From assembly GCF_018380615.1 (NCBI RefSeq), contig NZ_JAGYVZ010000008.1, positions 62,001 to 126,000 of the forward strand: a stretch of 64,000 nt of DNA. Direction: 5' to 3'. Shown in pieces: positions 37,418 through 44,657 of this stretch. The position numbers were made by a program, and so were the translations under genes. The first letter of the stretch is position 1. Each line of letters begins with the position of its first letter. The notes under the pieces were generated by a model. The model was given only the letters and a program-made list of their open reading frames with translations. It was not told the DNA's origin and ran no database searches. This stretch comes from Flavobacterium psychroterrae. GTDB taxonomy: Bacteria; Bacteroidota; Bacteroidia; Flavobacteriales; Flavobacteriaceae.

Positions 37418-37530
37418 CTTTGCGAAATTATTTATAACATTCGTTATTTAAAGCCTTACAAACACTAAAACACGATCTTTTATTATTTTTTAGTGAAAAA
37501 TGAAATTCAATATAAACTCCATAAGTTTAC

Positions 37531-37561
37531 TTGTATTCTTACAAATAAATAAGTACGTTTG
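37531..37561 (+). promoter_or_regulatory. Flavobacterial promoter of the ubiquitin-like gene
   Basis: TTG at 37531-37533 and TACGTTTG at 37554-37561 are 20 bases apart, a full match to the Bacteroidota TTG-N17-23-TAnnTTTG pattern. The box ends 29 bases before the ATG at 37591. The gene can thus be expressed independently of the ABC transporter. Confidence 0.8.
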
Positions 37562-37590
37562 AATAATAAATAATCATTTAAACAAAAACC

Positions 37591-37881
37591 ATGAAAAAAA
37601 AATTACTTATTATTTTATTTTTAGCCTTTTCTGCTAATGCGTTCTCCATGCAACTTTTTATAAAAACTTTGACTGGAAAGACCATAACTATTGAAGCTGA
37701 ATGTTGGGATACTATTGATAATATTAAGCAAAAAGTATTTGATAAAGAAGGAATTCCTGTCGACTGCCAAAGATTAATATTTGCAGGAAAACAACTTGAA
37801 GATGGTAGGACATTATGTGATTATAACATTCAAAAAGAAAGTACTATACATATGGTTTTTAGGGAGCTTCCTTGTAATTAA
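37591..37881 (+). CDS. Secreted ubiquitin homologue lacking the C-terminal Gly-Gly
   Basis: The 96-residue precursor has a Sec signal peptide ([17 protein letters not shown], likely cut after Ala17) followed by a complete ubiquitin domain from Met20. Hand alignment to human ubiquitin, recalled from memory, gives 55 identities in 76 positions without gaps. All seven lysines (ubiquitin K6, 11, 27, 29, 33, 48, 63) and the Leu8/Ile44/His68/Val70 patch are kept. The tail RLRGG is replaced by RELPCN, so conjugation by a normal E1 pathway should be impossible. Cysteines appear at ubiquitin positions 19, 40, 57 and 76. The gene has its own promoter and terminator. The precedent is BfUbb of Bacteroides fragilis, reported as secreted and antagonistic to related strains. 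The role here is inferred. Confidence 0.95.
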   Translation: MKKKLLIILFLAFSANAFSMQLFIKTLTGKTITIEAECWDTIDNIKQKVFDKEGIPVDCQRLIFAGKQLEDGRTLCDYNIQKESTIHMVFRELPCN

Positions 37882-38005
37882 TTGTTTCTTATAGAAGGTG
37901 ACAATATGTTTGAATACATTTTAGAACTGTATTTTGCTAATTAGGTTTCAAATTCAATATAAAAACCAAAAGACACTTCTAAAAAGTGTGTAAGATTAAA
38001 TAAAT

Positions 38006-38042
38006 AGGGTTTGACTTTTAAATTAAAGTTGAACCCTTTTTT
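38006..38042 (+). terminator. Intrinsic terminator downstream of the ubiquitin-like gene
   Basis: A 13-bp stem AGGGTTTGACTTT/AAAGTTGAACCCT (two G-T pairs) with a 6-base loop is followed by six T residues. It lies 125 bases after the stop. Nothing coding is seen in between; a small ACACTT/AAGTGT hairpin lies near 37973. Confidence 0.88.
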
Positions 38043-38141
38043 CAAATATAGTTAGCAATATCCTTTATTTGAGTTATATCAGAAAATAAAGAAAGCTTAA
38101 TTGGCGATGGAAAATCTTTAAATATTAGAAAAATAACCATC

Positions 38142-38313
38142 AGGAAGAACGTAGATTATTATTTGCGCAAAGATCGGCGACTATAGTAAGTACAGATAAA
38201 ATTGTACTCATGAATAAAGGTTTGATTGTAGAACACGAACGCATCAGGAATTACTGAATAAAGCCAATGGTTACTACAAAACCTCTACGACTCCGGTTTT
38301 ATGTGGGTAACTT
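38142..38313 (+). pseudogene. Decayed duplicate of the ABC exporter 3' end
   Basis: This stretch aligns with 37243-37415 of the ABC exporter gene, including a 27-base exact match (38237-38263 against 37338-37364). One frame reads TIVSTDKIVLMNKGLIVEH against TIVNADKIVVMDKGLIVEQ in the intact protein. Single-base deletions break the frame and there is no start. It is a remnant, not a gene. The rest of 37882-38456 shows only the terminator and AT-rich sequence. Confidence 0.9.
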
Positions 38314-38456
38314 GATTTTCAAATGCTAAAATATTTCTTAAAAAAGTTAAATTAGCGTTATAGGAATCATAAATGTAAGATCTGAGCGAAATTATGTAAC
38401 ATTTAAGGAATTTGATTTTTTTATATTTGAGATATATAATCACAATTTAAAAGAAT

Positions 38457-39041
38457 ATGCCACAAAATAGATTCTATCCTAACGAACAGTTTAAAGAAAT
38501 AGAAATAAATGCATCATTGCAACTTAGATATGCAATTTCAAATAAAGGCCGATTAATAAGCTTTTCTGATGAAATTCAAAACGGACGTATCCTGAAAGGC
38601 GGTTTGAGTGATGGTTATCCAACTTTTAGATTTAAGGTAAAAAATGACGATAAAATTGTCAATAAATATCTTTTTTTATACAAATTAGTTGCGCAATATT
38701 TTATTCCTAAAACATCTGAAGAACAAACTTATGTACTTCATTTAGATTACAACCGCAGCAATGACGATGTGAACAATTTACGTTGGGCGACAAAAGCCGA
38801 AATGATGGCGCACAGTCGTAAAAGCCCGCGCGTGATTCAGGCAAAAAAGAACCTGATCGAACACAACTTAAAAGCCGACGGACGAAAATTAACCACTACA
38901 AAAGTGATGTTAATCAAAAAAATACTTTCAAGACCGGAACAAACAACACGCCTAAAAATGATCGCAAAACAATTTGGCGTAAGCGAAATGCAAATCAGAC
39001 GTATTGCCAGCGGTGAAAACTGGGGACACGTAAAAGTCTAA
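38457..39041 (+). CDS. NUMOD4/HNH-endonuclease-like protein
   Basis: This 194-residue protein has a NUMOD4-like N-terminus (about 12-50; YAISNKGRLISF), an HNH_3-like core (about 75-115; VLHLDYNRSNDDVNNLRWAT) and a C-terminal helix-turn-helix of the NUMOD/IENR type (AKQFGVSEMQIRRIASGENW). This architecture belongs to homing-type endonucleases and phage HNH proteins. The first conserved His-Arg of the HNH core (usually HRLVA) reads YKLVA here, so nuclease activity is doubtful and it may only bind DNA. It lies just past the ABC remnant. Similar stand-alone genes occur in flavobacteria, so it may be resident rather than part of the ubiquitin insertion. Confidence 0.8.
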   Translation: MPQNRFYPNEQFKEIEINASLQLRYAISNKGRLISFSDEIQNGRILKGGLSDGYPTFRFKVKNDDKIVNKYLFLYKLVAQYFIPKTSEEQTYVLHLDYNRSNDDVNNLRWATKAEMMAHSRKSPRVIQAKKNLIEHNLKADGRKLTTTKVMLIKKILSRPEQTTRLKMIAKQFGVSEMQIRRIASGENWGHVKV

Positions 39042-39489
39042 TTATTAATTGTGAATTATTAATTATTAATGTCACTTTGAGCGAAGTCGGAGATCTTTTC
39101 CATACGAAAAGTTTTTCGACTTTGTTTATTTTTGATAAACTTAACTTTTATTTAGCCCCAGATTATACAGACTAACACAGATTTTTTAAATCATTTTAAT
39201 CTTTAGAATCTCGGCTATTATTTTATCTATTAACTTACTGCTTATCGTTTATTATTTTAATTTAGATTTCACTTAAAAATCTAAATTTTCAATTCATAAT
39301 TCACAATTTACCATTAACAATTTCTCTAATCTCTGTGAAAAGATCAAAATCAAGATGGGTAAAAATAAAATTTCAGGTATTTTTTAAAATAAATCCTTAA
39401 ATTCGCAATCACAAATAACAAAGAATAATCGGGAAATGAGTTTCGGAATCAAACTTCATTTTCGGTATTAAATACTAAAAACCAAAAAA
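39042..39489. other. Gene-free stretch with repeat fragments
   Basis: It holds ATTAATTGTGAATTATTAAT at the left and an inverted ATTCATAATTCACAATT near 39290, a TTTAGATTT/AAATCTAAA pair, and a fragment of the CACAGATT repeat near 39165. I see no reading frame and no clear promoter for lpdA. Confidence 0.5.
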
Positions 39490-40878
39490 ATGAAATACGA
39501 CATTATTGTTTTAGGAAGTGGTCCTGGCGGATATGTAACAGCTATTAGAGCTTCACAATTAGGCTTTAAAGTAGCTGTAGTTGAAAAAGAAAACTTAGGT
39601 GGTGTATGTTTAAACTGGGGATGTATCCCAACAAAAGCATTATTAAAATCAGCTCAGGTTTTTGATTATCTAAAACACGCTTCTGACTACGGATTAAAAG
39701 TTTCTGAATTCGATAAAGATTTCCCTGCAGTGGTTCAACGCAGCCGTAATGTTGCTGACGGAATGAGTAAAGGAGTTCAGTTCCTGATGAAAAAAAACAA
39801 AATTGACGTTATCGAAGGCTTTGGAAAACTTAAACCAGGTAAAAAACTTGATGTTACAGACAAAGACAATAAAGTAACTGAATATAGTGCTGACCATATT
39901 ATTATTGCTACAGGAGCTCGCTCTCGTGAGTTACCAAACTTACCGCAAGATGGCGTAAAAGTTATAGGCTACCGTCAGGCAATGACATTACCAACACAAC
40001 CAAAATCTATGATTATTGTAGGTTCTGGAGCAATTGGGGTTGAATTTGCACATTTTTACAACTCAATGGGAACGGATGTTACTATTGTAGAATTTATGCC
40101 AAATATTGTACCTGTTGAGGACGAAGACATTTCGAAACAAATGGAGCGTTCAATGAAAAAAGCGGGAGTAAAAATCATGACCAACTCATCTGTAGAGAAA
40201 ATTGATACTACAGGAACTGGTGTAAAAGCAACTGTAAAAACAGCAAAAGGAGAAGAAATTCTTGAAGCTGACATTGTACTTTCGGCAGTTGGAATCAAAA
40301 CTAACATTGAAAACATAGGTCTGGAAGAAGTTGGAATCGCTGTTGACAGAGATAAAATCTTAGTTAACGCTTACAACGCAACTAATATCCCTGGTTACTA
40401 CGCAATTGGAGATGTTACTCCGGGACAAGCTTTGGCTCACGTAGCTTCGGCAGAAGGAATTAACTGTGTTGAAAAAATTGCTGGTTTACACGTAGACCCA
40501 ATCGATTACGGAAACGTTCCTGGTTGTACTTATGCAACTCCAGAAATTGCATCTGTAGGTTTAACAGAGAAACAAGCTAAGGAAAAAGGATACGAATTGA
40601 AAATTGGTAAATTCCCATTCTCAGCTTCAGGAAAAGCAAAAGCTGCCGGTGCGGCTGACGGATTCGTAAAAGTAATCTTTGATGCTAAATACGGAGAATG
40701 GTTAGGATGCCACATGATTGGTGCTGGTGTTACAGATATGATTGCTGAAGCAGTTGTAGCACGTAAACTAGAAACTACAGGTCATGAAATCCTTAAATCA
40801 ATTCACCCTCACCCAACAATGAGCGAGGCTGTTATGGAAGCTGTAGCTGATGCTTACGGCGAAGTAATTCACTTGTAA
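39490..40878 (+). CDS. lpdA: Dihydrolipoyl dehydrogenase (E3)
   Basis: This 462-residue flavoprotein has an N-terminal FAD motif GSGPGGYVTAIRA, the redox disulfide GGVCLNWGCIPTKAL, an NAD-binding GSGAIGVEFAHF and the C-terminal catalytic HPHPTMSE. It reoxidises lipoamide in the pyruvate, 2-oxoglutarate and branched-chain dehydrogenase complexes using NAD. The length is canonical. It stands alone with its own terminator, as E3 often does when shared by several complexes. No lipoylated E2 gene is close by. Confidence 0.97.
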   Translation: MKYDIIVLGSGPGGYVTAIRASQLGFKVAVVEKENLGGVCLNWGCIPTKALLKSAQVFDYLKHASDYGLKVSEFDKDFPAVVQRSRNVADGMSKGVQFLMKKNKIDVIEGFGKLKPGKKLDVTDKDNKVTEYSADHIIIATGARSRELPNLPQDGVKVIGYRQAMTLPTQPKSMIIVGSGAIGVEFAHFYNSMGTDVTIVEFMPNIVPVEDEDISKQMERSMKKAGVKIMTNSSVEKIDTTGTGVKATVKTAKGEEILEADIVLSAVGIKTNIENIGLEEVGIAVDRDKILVNAYNATNIPGYYAIGDVTPGQALAHVASAEGINCVEKIAGLHVDPIDYGNVPGCTYATPEIASVGLTEKQAKEKGYELKIGKFPFSASGKAKAAGAADGFVKVIFDAKYGEWLGCHMIGAGVTDMIAEAVVARKLETTGHEILKSIHPHPTMSEAVMEAVADAYGEVIHL

Positions 40879-40936
40879 AACATATTTGTAAAAACGTAAC
40901 TTTTGCATTTTACAGGTTATATATAATTTTCAATCT

Positions 40937-40974
40937 AAAAAATCCGATTTGTGAAAGCAAGTCGGATTTTTTTT
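40937..40974 (+). terminator. Intrinsic terminator of lpdA
   Basis: The stem AAATCCGA/TCGGATTT with a loop rich in GTGAAAGC is followed by eight T residues. Near-identical AAATCCGA hairpins lie at 42038 and 44190. Confidence 0.88.
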
Positions 40975-41082
40975 GACCTGTTTACGTCATAAAACATTCA
41001 TAAATCCGTAAAAATTGCTTTTGTGTTTGTAGTAAAAAAATTATATTTACTTATACAAAATAATTATCCTAAAATATTAGCC

Positions 41083-41829
41083 ATGGAAAACACACCCATA
41101 TTTTTTGCCGACGGAGAAAGTCCAAAAATGATTGACGCATTCAAAAAAGCACAAGAAACTTTTAAATATTTCTGGAGAGAATTATCATGGGAATACCGCC
41201 GAATTGTTCCCGCACTTGATGTTGCGTGCGTAAAACTAGCGTTTACACAGGAAATAAATAATGATACCGTTGTAGAACATATGTGGATAAATGACATCAA
41301 TTTTGATGGCGAAAAAATCAAAGGCATATTAGTAAACGATCCTGATGAATTGACAAATGTAGCTAATGGTGACTATGTTGAGATTCCGTCTAACCAAATA
41401 AGCGATTGGTTATTTGTAACTCAGGACAAAACTTATGGAGGTTTTACCATTCAGGCAATTCGATCTGAAATGAACGAAACCGAAAGAGAAGAACACGACG
41501 AAGCCTGGGGATTAAATTTTGGCGATTACAATGATATTCTGGTTGCTTATGAGCAAAAAGAAAATCCTGAAAATTTAATCGAACACCCAATGAGCCGAAA
41601 CATGCAGGAAAGTCTGGTTGAATTTGTAAAGTCAAACCCAAACGAACTTACTGCACAAGATGAACTGGGATATACATTTTTACATCGTGAAGCAATTGCA
41701 GGAAACAGCACAATTGTAAAAGTATTATTAGAATCCGGCGCTGATAAAAATGCCAAAACCTACAACGATAAAACGCCTTTGGATTTTGCCAAAGAACTAA
41801 AATGGGAACATGTAATTGAAGCATTATAA
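41083..41829 (+). CDS. DUF2314 domain protein with C-terminal ankyrin repeats
   Basis: From the ATG at 41083 the protein is 248 residues; a GTG at 41023 is less likely because it adds a non-conserved stretch. The N-terminal two thirds match DUF2314, with EHMWINDINFDGEKIKGIL and DYVEIPSNQISDW. The last 70 residues form about two ankyrin repeats (DELGYTFLHREAIAGN, YNDKTPLDFAKEL). DUF2314 has no known reaction; ankyrin repeats bind proteins. No signal peptide, so cytoplasmic. No neighbour gives a functional clue. Such combinations are also seen among proteins of polymorphic toxin or immunity type, but nothing here proves that. Confidence 0.85.
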   Translation: MENTPIFFADGESPKMIDAFKKAQETFKYFWRELSWEYRRIVPALDVACVKLAFTQEINNDTVVEHMWINDINFDGEKIKGILVNDPDELTNVANGDYVEIPSNQISDWLFVTQDKTYGGFTIQAIRSEMNETEREEHDEAWGLNFGDYNDILVAYEQKENPENLIEHPMSRNMQESLVEFVKSNPNELTAQDELGYTFLHREAIAGNSTIVKVLLESGADKNAKTYNDKTPLDFAKELKWEHVIEAL

Positions 41830-41846
41830 TGCGCTCAATTTTTTCT

Positions 41847-42000
41847 AACACATAGTCCCGATAGCTATCGGGACATAGATTTTATATTCTCAAAAAAAGG
41901 CGTTTCACTTATTGAAACACACATACAATCTATGCGAAAGAAATATATTTCTTTATCACACACTTTTATTCAGCATAAAAAATCTATGTATCCATGTGTT
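41847..42000. repeat. Family A inverted-repeat element with a nested palindrome
   Basis: The ends AACACATAG and CTATGTATCCATGTGTT and the inner GGCGTTTCACTT block match family A. At 41856-41873 the left arm is interrupted by TCCCGATAGCTATCGGGA, a perfect 18-base palindrome where other copies have a few bases (AAA). This looks like one small repeat inserted into another. A terminator follows; there is no gene in this gap apart from the SymE-like one. Confidence 0.8.
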
Positions 42001-42037
42001 AAAATAATTTGAATCCATTTAAATCAGCAACAATAAA

Positions 42038-42071
42038 AAATCCGATTTGTGAGAACAATTCGGATTTTTTT
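42038..42071 (+). terminator. AAATCCGA-type intrinsic terminator
   Basis: The stem AAATCCGA/TCGGATTT runs into seven T residues. It lies more than 200 bases past the ankyrin gene, beyond the family A element, and shields the SymE-like gene from read-through. Confidence 0.82.
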
Positions 42072-42162
42072 ATTTTAATTAGTTTCTTATATATCATTCA
42101 AATAACTGAATTTCTTTTTTTTTTAAAATAAAAATAATTCTTTGAAATGTTAAATTATGGAC

Positions 42163-42184
42163 TTGTCATATTTTTGTATGACAA
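42163..42184. promoter_or_regulatory. Promoter box inside a perfect inverted repeat upstream of the SymE-like gene
   Basis: TTGTCATA and TATGACAA are exact inverted copies 6 bases apart. The -7-like box TATTTTTG (42169-42176) lies inside, and a TTG lies 24 bases further up. The layout suggests an operator that blocks RNA polymerase. Confidence 0.55.
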
Positions 42185-42242
42185 CATTCTTATTTAATTG
42201 TTTGACATTTGAATCGTGCTAGATAAGTTAGAACATACGACA

Positions 42243-42422
42243 ATGAAAGATTCAAGAAAACTAAAAATTCATACAAAATTTAAAGGTGAATATGGCAGTA
42301 CAAAAATTCCGGTAATAAAATTGGAAGGTAAATGGCTTAAAAAATTTGGTTTTCACGAAGGACAAATGATCAGCGTAAAACAACAGCAAAACAAGTTGAC
42401 AATAACAATCGAAAAAGAATAG
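42243..42422 (+). CDS. SymE-family small protein (type I toxin-like)
   Basis: The ATG at 42243 gives a 59-residue protein, KDSRKLKIHTKF followed by the SymE core IPVIKLEGKWLKKFGFHEGQ and a beta-strand end LTITIEKE. This matches the SymE toxin fold (AbrB-like swapped hairpin). In E. coli SymE is an SOS-induced toxin kept silent by an antisense RNA. An upstream GTG at 42216 is in frame but not needed. An inverted repeat covers the likely promoter, and 52 bases separate it from the arginase-family gene. Whether this copy is toxic, or has an antisense RNA, cannot be told; I saw no clear antisense promoter. Confidence 0.78.
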   Translation: MKDSRKLKIHTKFKGEYGSTKIPVIKLEGKWLKKFGFHEGQMISVKQQQNKLTITIEKE

Positions 42423-42474
42423 AAACGATATCTTCAACTAAAATTTTATAACTTTATAACAAAATCTAAAAGTT

Positions 42475-43380
42475 ATGAAAGAAATATGCATAGTTGAATT
42501 TCCCTCAAACTTAGGTTTAAAAGAACCGCAACCGGGCAAAGAACCAGGCGTAAAAAAATTGCCTGATTGGTTATGGAAACACAACTTACATAAAGCCATT
42601 TCACACAATATTTTACGGCTCGATCCTCCTAAATACTCTAATAGTAAGGATGTTGAAACCCAAATTCTCAACGCAAATTCATTAGTTGAATATGCCAGAG
42701 AACAAGCTTATCTAATCAACAATTTACTTACCCAAAATAAATTTCCGTTTATCCTTGGCGGAGATTGCAGCATACTTTTAGGAACAGCAATTGCATTAAA
42801 ACAAAAAGGCAATTACGGATTATTTTACCTCGACGGGCATACAGATTTCATGAATATTTCATTGTCTGAAACCGGCGGCGTTGGCGGAATGGCAGCTTCA
42901 ATAGTAACCGGAAACGGACACGAAAAACTAACCAATATTCTTAATTTATCGCCATATATTAAAGAAGAAAATCTTTGGTGCGTAGGAAATCGCGAATATG
43001 ATGACGAATACGAAAATGAAATTAGAAATTCTTCCGCAACCTATTTAAGCCTTCATGAATTAAGGAAACAAGGCATTTCAAACTCCGTTAAATCCTTTCT
43101 TCAGGAAGTTGAAACCAAAAATCTCGACGGTTTTTGGCTTCATATCGATGTTGACGTTCTCAACGATTCAATAATGCCATGCGTAGACAGTCGAACTCCG
43201 GACGGTCTTACTTATAACGAATTCAATGAACTTACCTCCTATTTATTTCAAGGCAACAAACTTAGCGGACTTGAAATAACAATTCTTGATCCGGATTTAG
43301 ACACAACCGGCGAATACACAAAAAATTTCGTAACTAATTTAACCTCAACATTCAACACATTCAAGAATACCATTAATTGA
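42475..43380 (+). CDS. Arginase / ureohydrolase family protein
   Basis: This 301-residue cytosolic enzyme shows the ureohydrolase motifs ILGGDCSILLG, YLDGHTDFMN and HIDVDVLNDSIMP, plus a C-terminal SGLEITILDPDLD. The family uses two Mn ions to hydrolyse guanidino groups (arginine, agmatine, formiminoglutamate). The first metal histidine of GGDHS is a cysteine here, and the DAHAD motif is DGHTD, both variants known in less-studied arginase-family clades. So the exact substrate is uncertain and I do not call it arginase proper. It lies far from rocD and is not in one operon with it. Confidence 0.88.
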   Translation: MKEICIVEFPSNLGLKEPQPGKEPGVKKLPDWLWKHNLHKAISHNILRLDPPKYSNSKDVETQILNANSLVEYAREQAYLINNLLTQNKFPFILGGDCSILLGTAIALKQKGNYGLFYLDGHTDFMNISLSETGGVGGMAASIVTGNGHEKLTNILNLSPYIKEENLWCVGNREYDDEYENEIRNSSATYLSLHELRKQGISNSVKSFLQEVETKNLDGFWLHIDVDVLNDSIMPCVDSRTPDGLTYNEFNELTSYLFQGNKLSGLEITILDPDLDTTGEYTKNFVTNLTSTFNTFKNTIN

Positions 43381-43488
43381 TATAAAAAAGACTTCTTGTG
43401 GCACATTTAAGAACAAAAGCAAAATAATTTTGCATAGTTCTAAAATCAAAACAGAACGTCAAATAAATACCAATTAAATATTCCGAAA

Positions 43489-44166
43489 ATGAAAACAAAA
43501 ATTGCAATCCTAGTACTTATAATTTTTTCTATTGTTAGTTGTAAAAAACATCACGAGAAAAAAATGATTGACGCCGAAATAAATAAAAATTCAAATCCTA
43601 TAGAACAATTAAATTCCGGTAATCAACGTTTTATATCCGAAAAATCAATTCATCCGCATCAAAACAAAAAATCTGTTTTAGCCAATCAGAACGGTCAAAA
43701 CCCTTTTGCTGTCATCATAACATGTTCTGATAGCAGAGTTTCACCAGAAATTGTCTTTGATCAGGGAATTGGCGATTTATTCGTCATTCGTAACGCAGGA
43801 AATTTAATTTCAGATATTGATATGGGAAGCATTGAATATGCCGTAGAACATCTGGACACAAAATTAGTCGTGGTTTTAGGTCATACAGAATGTGGTGCAA
43901 TCAAAGCATATATCAACGATAAAGACGGAGCTTACAAAAAACATTTCAATCATATCGATAACATTGTTGAAACAATTTCGCAGGAAAAAGAAGAAATCGA
44001 AGCCGATAAAAAAACACCAAAAGCAACAAATTATTTAGGCGCTATAGATGCTAATATCAAACATTCATTAAAACTAATTCAGGATAATCCTATTATAAAA
44101 GAGCACAAAATAAAAGTCGTTCCCATGTTATACGACGTGCATACAGGAAAAGTAATCCAGTTATAA
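43489..44166 (+). CDS. Beta-class carbonic anhydrase, lipoprotein
   Basis: This 225-residue protein has a lipoprotein signal peptide (LIIFSIVSC, lipid Cys18). The zinc ligands and Asp/Arg dyad of beta carbonic anhydrases are visible in ITCSDSRVSPE, LGHTECGAIKAY and IRNAGN. It interconverts CO2 and bicarbonate, here in the periplasm attached to a membrane. Beta enzymes are usually cytosolic, so the lipid anchor is the notable point; exported relatives are known in Bacteroidota. It stands alone with a terminator behind it. Confidence 0.93.
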   Translation: MKTKIAILVLIIFSIVSCKKHHEKKMIDAEINKNSNPIEQLNSGNQRFISEKSIHPHQNKKSVLANQNGQNPFAVIITCSDSRVSPEIVFDQGIGDLFVIRNAGNLISDIDMGSIEYAVEHLDTKLVVVLGHTECGAIKAYINDKDGAYKKHFNHIDNIVETISQEKEEIEADKKTPKATNYLGAIDANIKHSLKLIQDNPIIKEHKIKVVPMLYDVHTGKVIQL

Positions 44167-44189
44167 ATTAGAATAAAATCTAAAATCAG

Positions 44190-44229
44190 AAATCCGATAT
44201 ATGAAAATGTATCGGATTTCTATTTTTTA
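44190..44229 (+). terminator. AAATCCGA-type intrinsic terminator
   Basis: The 10-bp stem AAATCCGATA/TATCGGATTT is followed by CTATTTTTTAT. It ends the carbonic anhydrase transcript. Confidence 0.85.
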
Positions 44230-44254
44230 TCAATCAGCATATAAAAGAACATTT

Positions 44255-44390
44255 AACACATAGAAACATAGATCATTGCTACAAAAAAGAGCCAACAAAA
44301 GAAACCCATTTCTTTCACATAACTATGTAAATTTCAAATGAGTTAAACGCCATTTCCCAAGAATATAAAAACCTATGTAACTCTGGGTTA
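44255..44390. repeat. Dispersed inverted-repeat element, family A (copy 4, diverged)
   Basis: It starts AACACATAGAAACATAGATC and ends ACCTATGTAACTCTGGGTT, with CACATAACTATGTA in the middle and AAACGCC as an inverted GGCGTTT. It is the most decayed of the four copies. Confidence 0.65.
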
Positions 44391-44441
44391 AAAAACCACC
44401 CCAACAATTACAATTAACAATTAACAATCAATAATTATATT

Positions 44442-44530
44442 CTGGGCGTATCCCTTCGGGTCGGGCTTTCGGCTATATCTTTTATTCCACAAAAGTTACA
44501 TAAAAGGATACCGCCTCAATCCCTTACGCG
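44442..44530. repeat. CCCTTCGGGTCGGGCTTTCGGCT-type intergenic repeat
   Basis: The stretch from TGGGCGTATCCCTTCGGG to CAATCCCTTACGCG is GC-richer than its surroundings and carries nested hairpins (CCCTTCGGG, AAAAGTTACATAAAAGGAT). It is a repeat type common in flavobacterial genomes. Nothing coding is seen in 44167-44657. Confidence 0.6.
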
Positions 44531-44657
44531 AACTCAGGTTTTCATAATAATATCATTTTGCTATTAAATATTCTCACAAAAAAAGATTATTTTAGCATAA
44601 GATTCAAAACCAAAACCTACACATTCAATTAGTTACAAATAAAAAAATGTTATTATT

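Noticed and set aside
37591..37881. Eukaryotic contamination as the source of the ubiquitin-like gene
   Set aside because: It is joined without a break to flavobacterial DNA, has a bacterial signal peptide, a flavobacterial promoter and terminator, and differs from eukaryotic ubiquitin at about 21 of 76 positions, including the tail.
38142..38313. Short separate gene downstream of the ubiquitin homologue
   Set aside because: It has no start, contains frame breaks and aligns to the ABC exporter 3' end, so it is a remnant.
41023..41082. GTG start at 41023 for the DUF2314-ankyrin protein
   Set aside because: The added stretch has no family match, and the ATG at 41083 gives a natural start.
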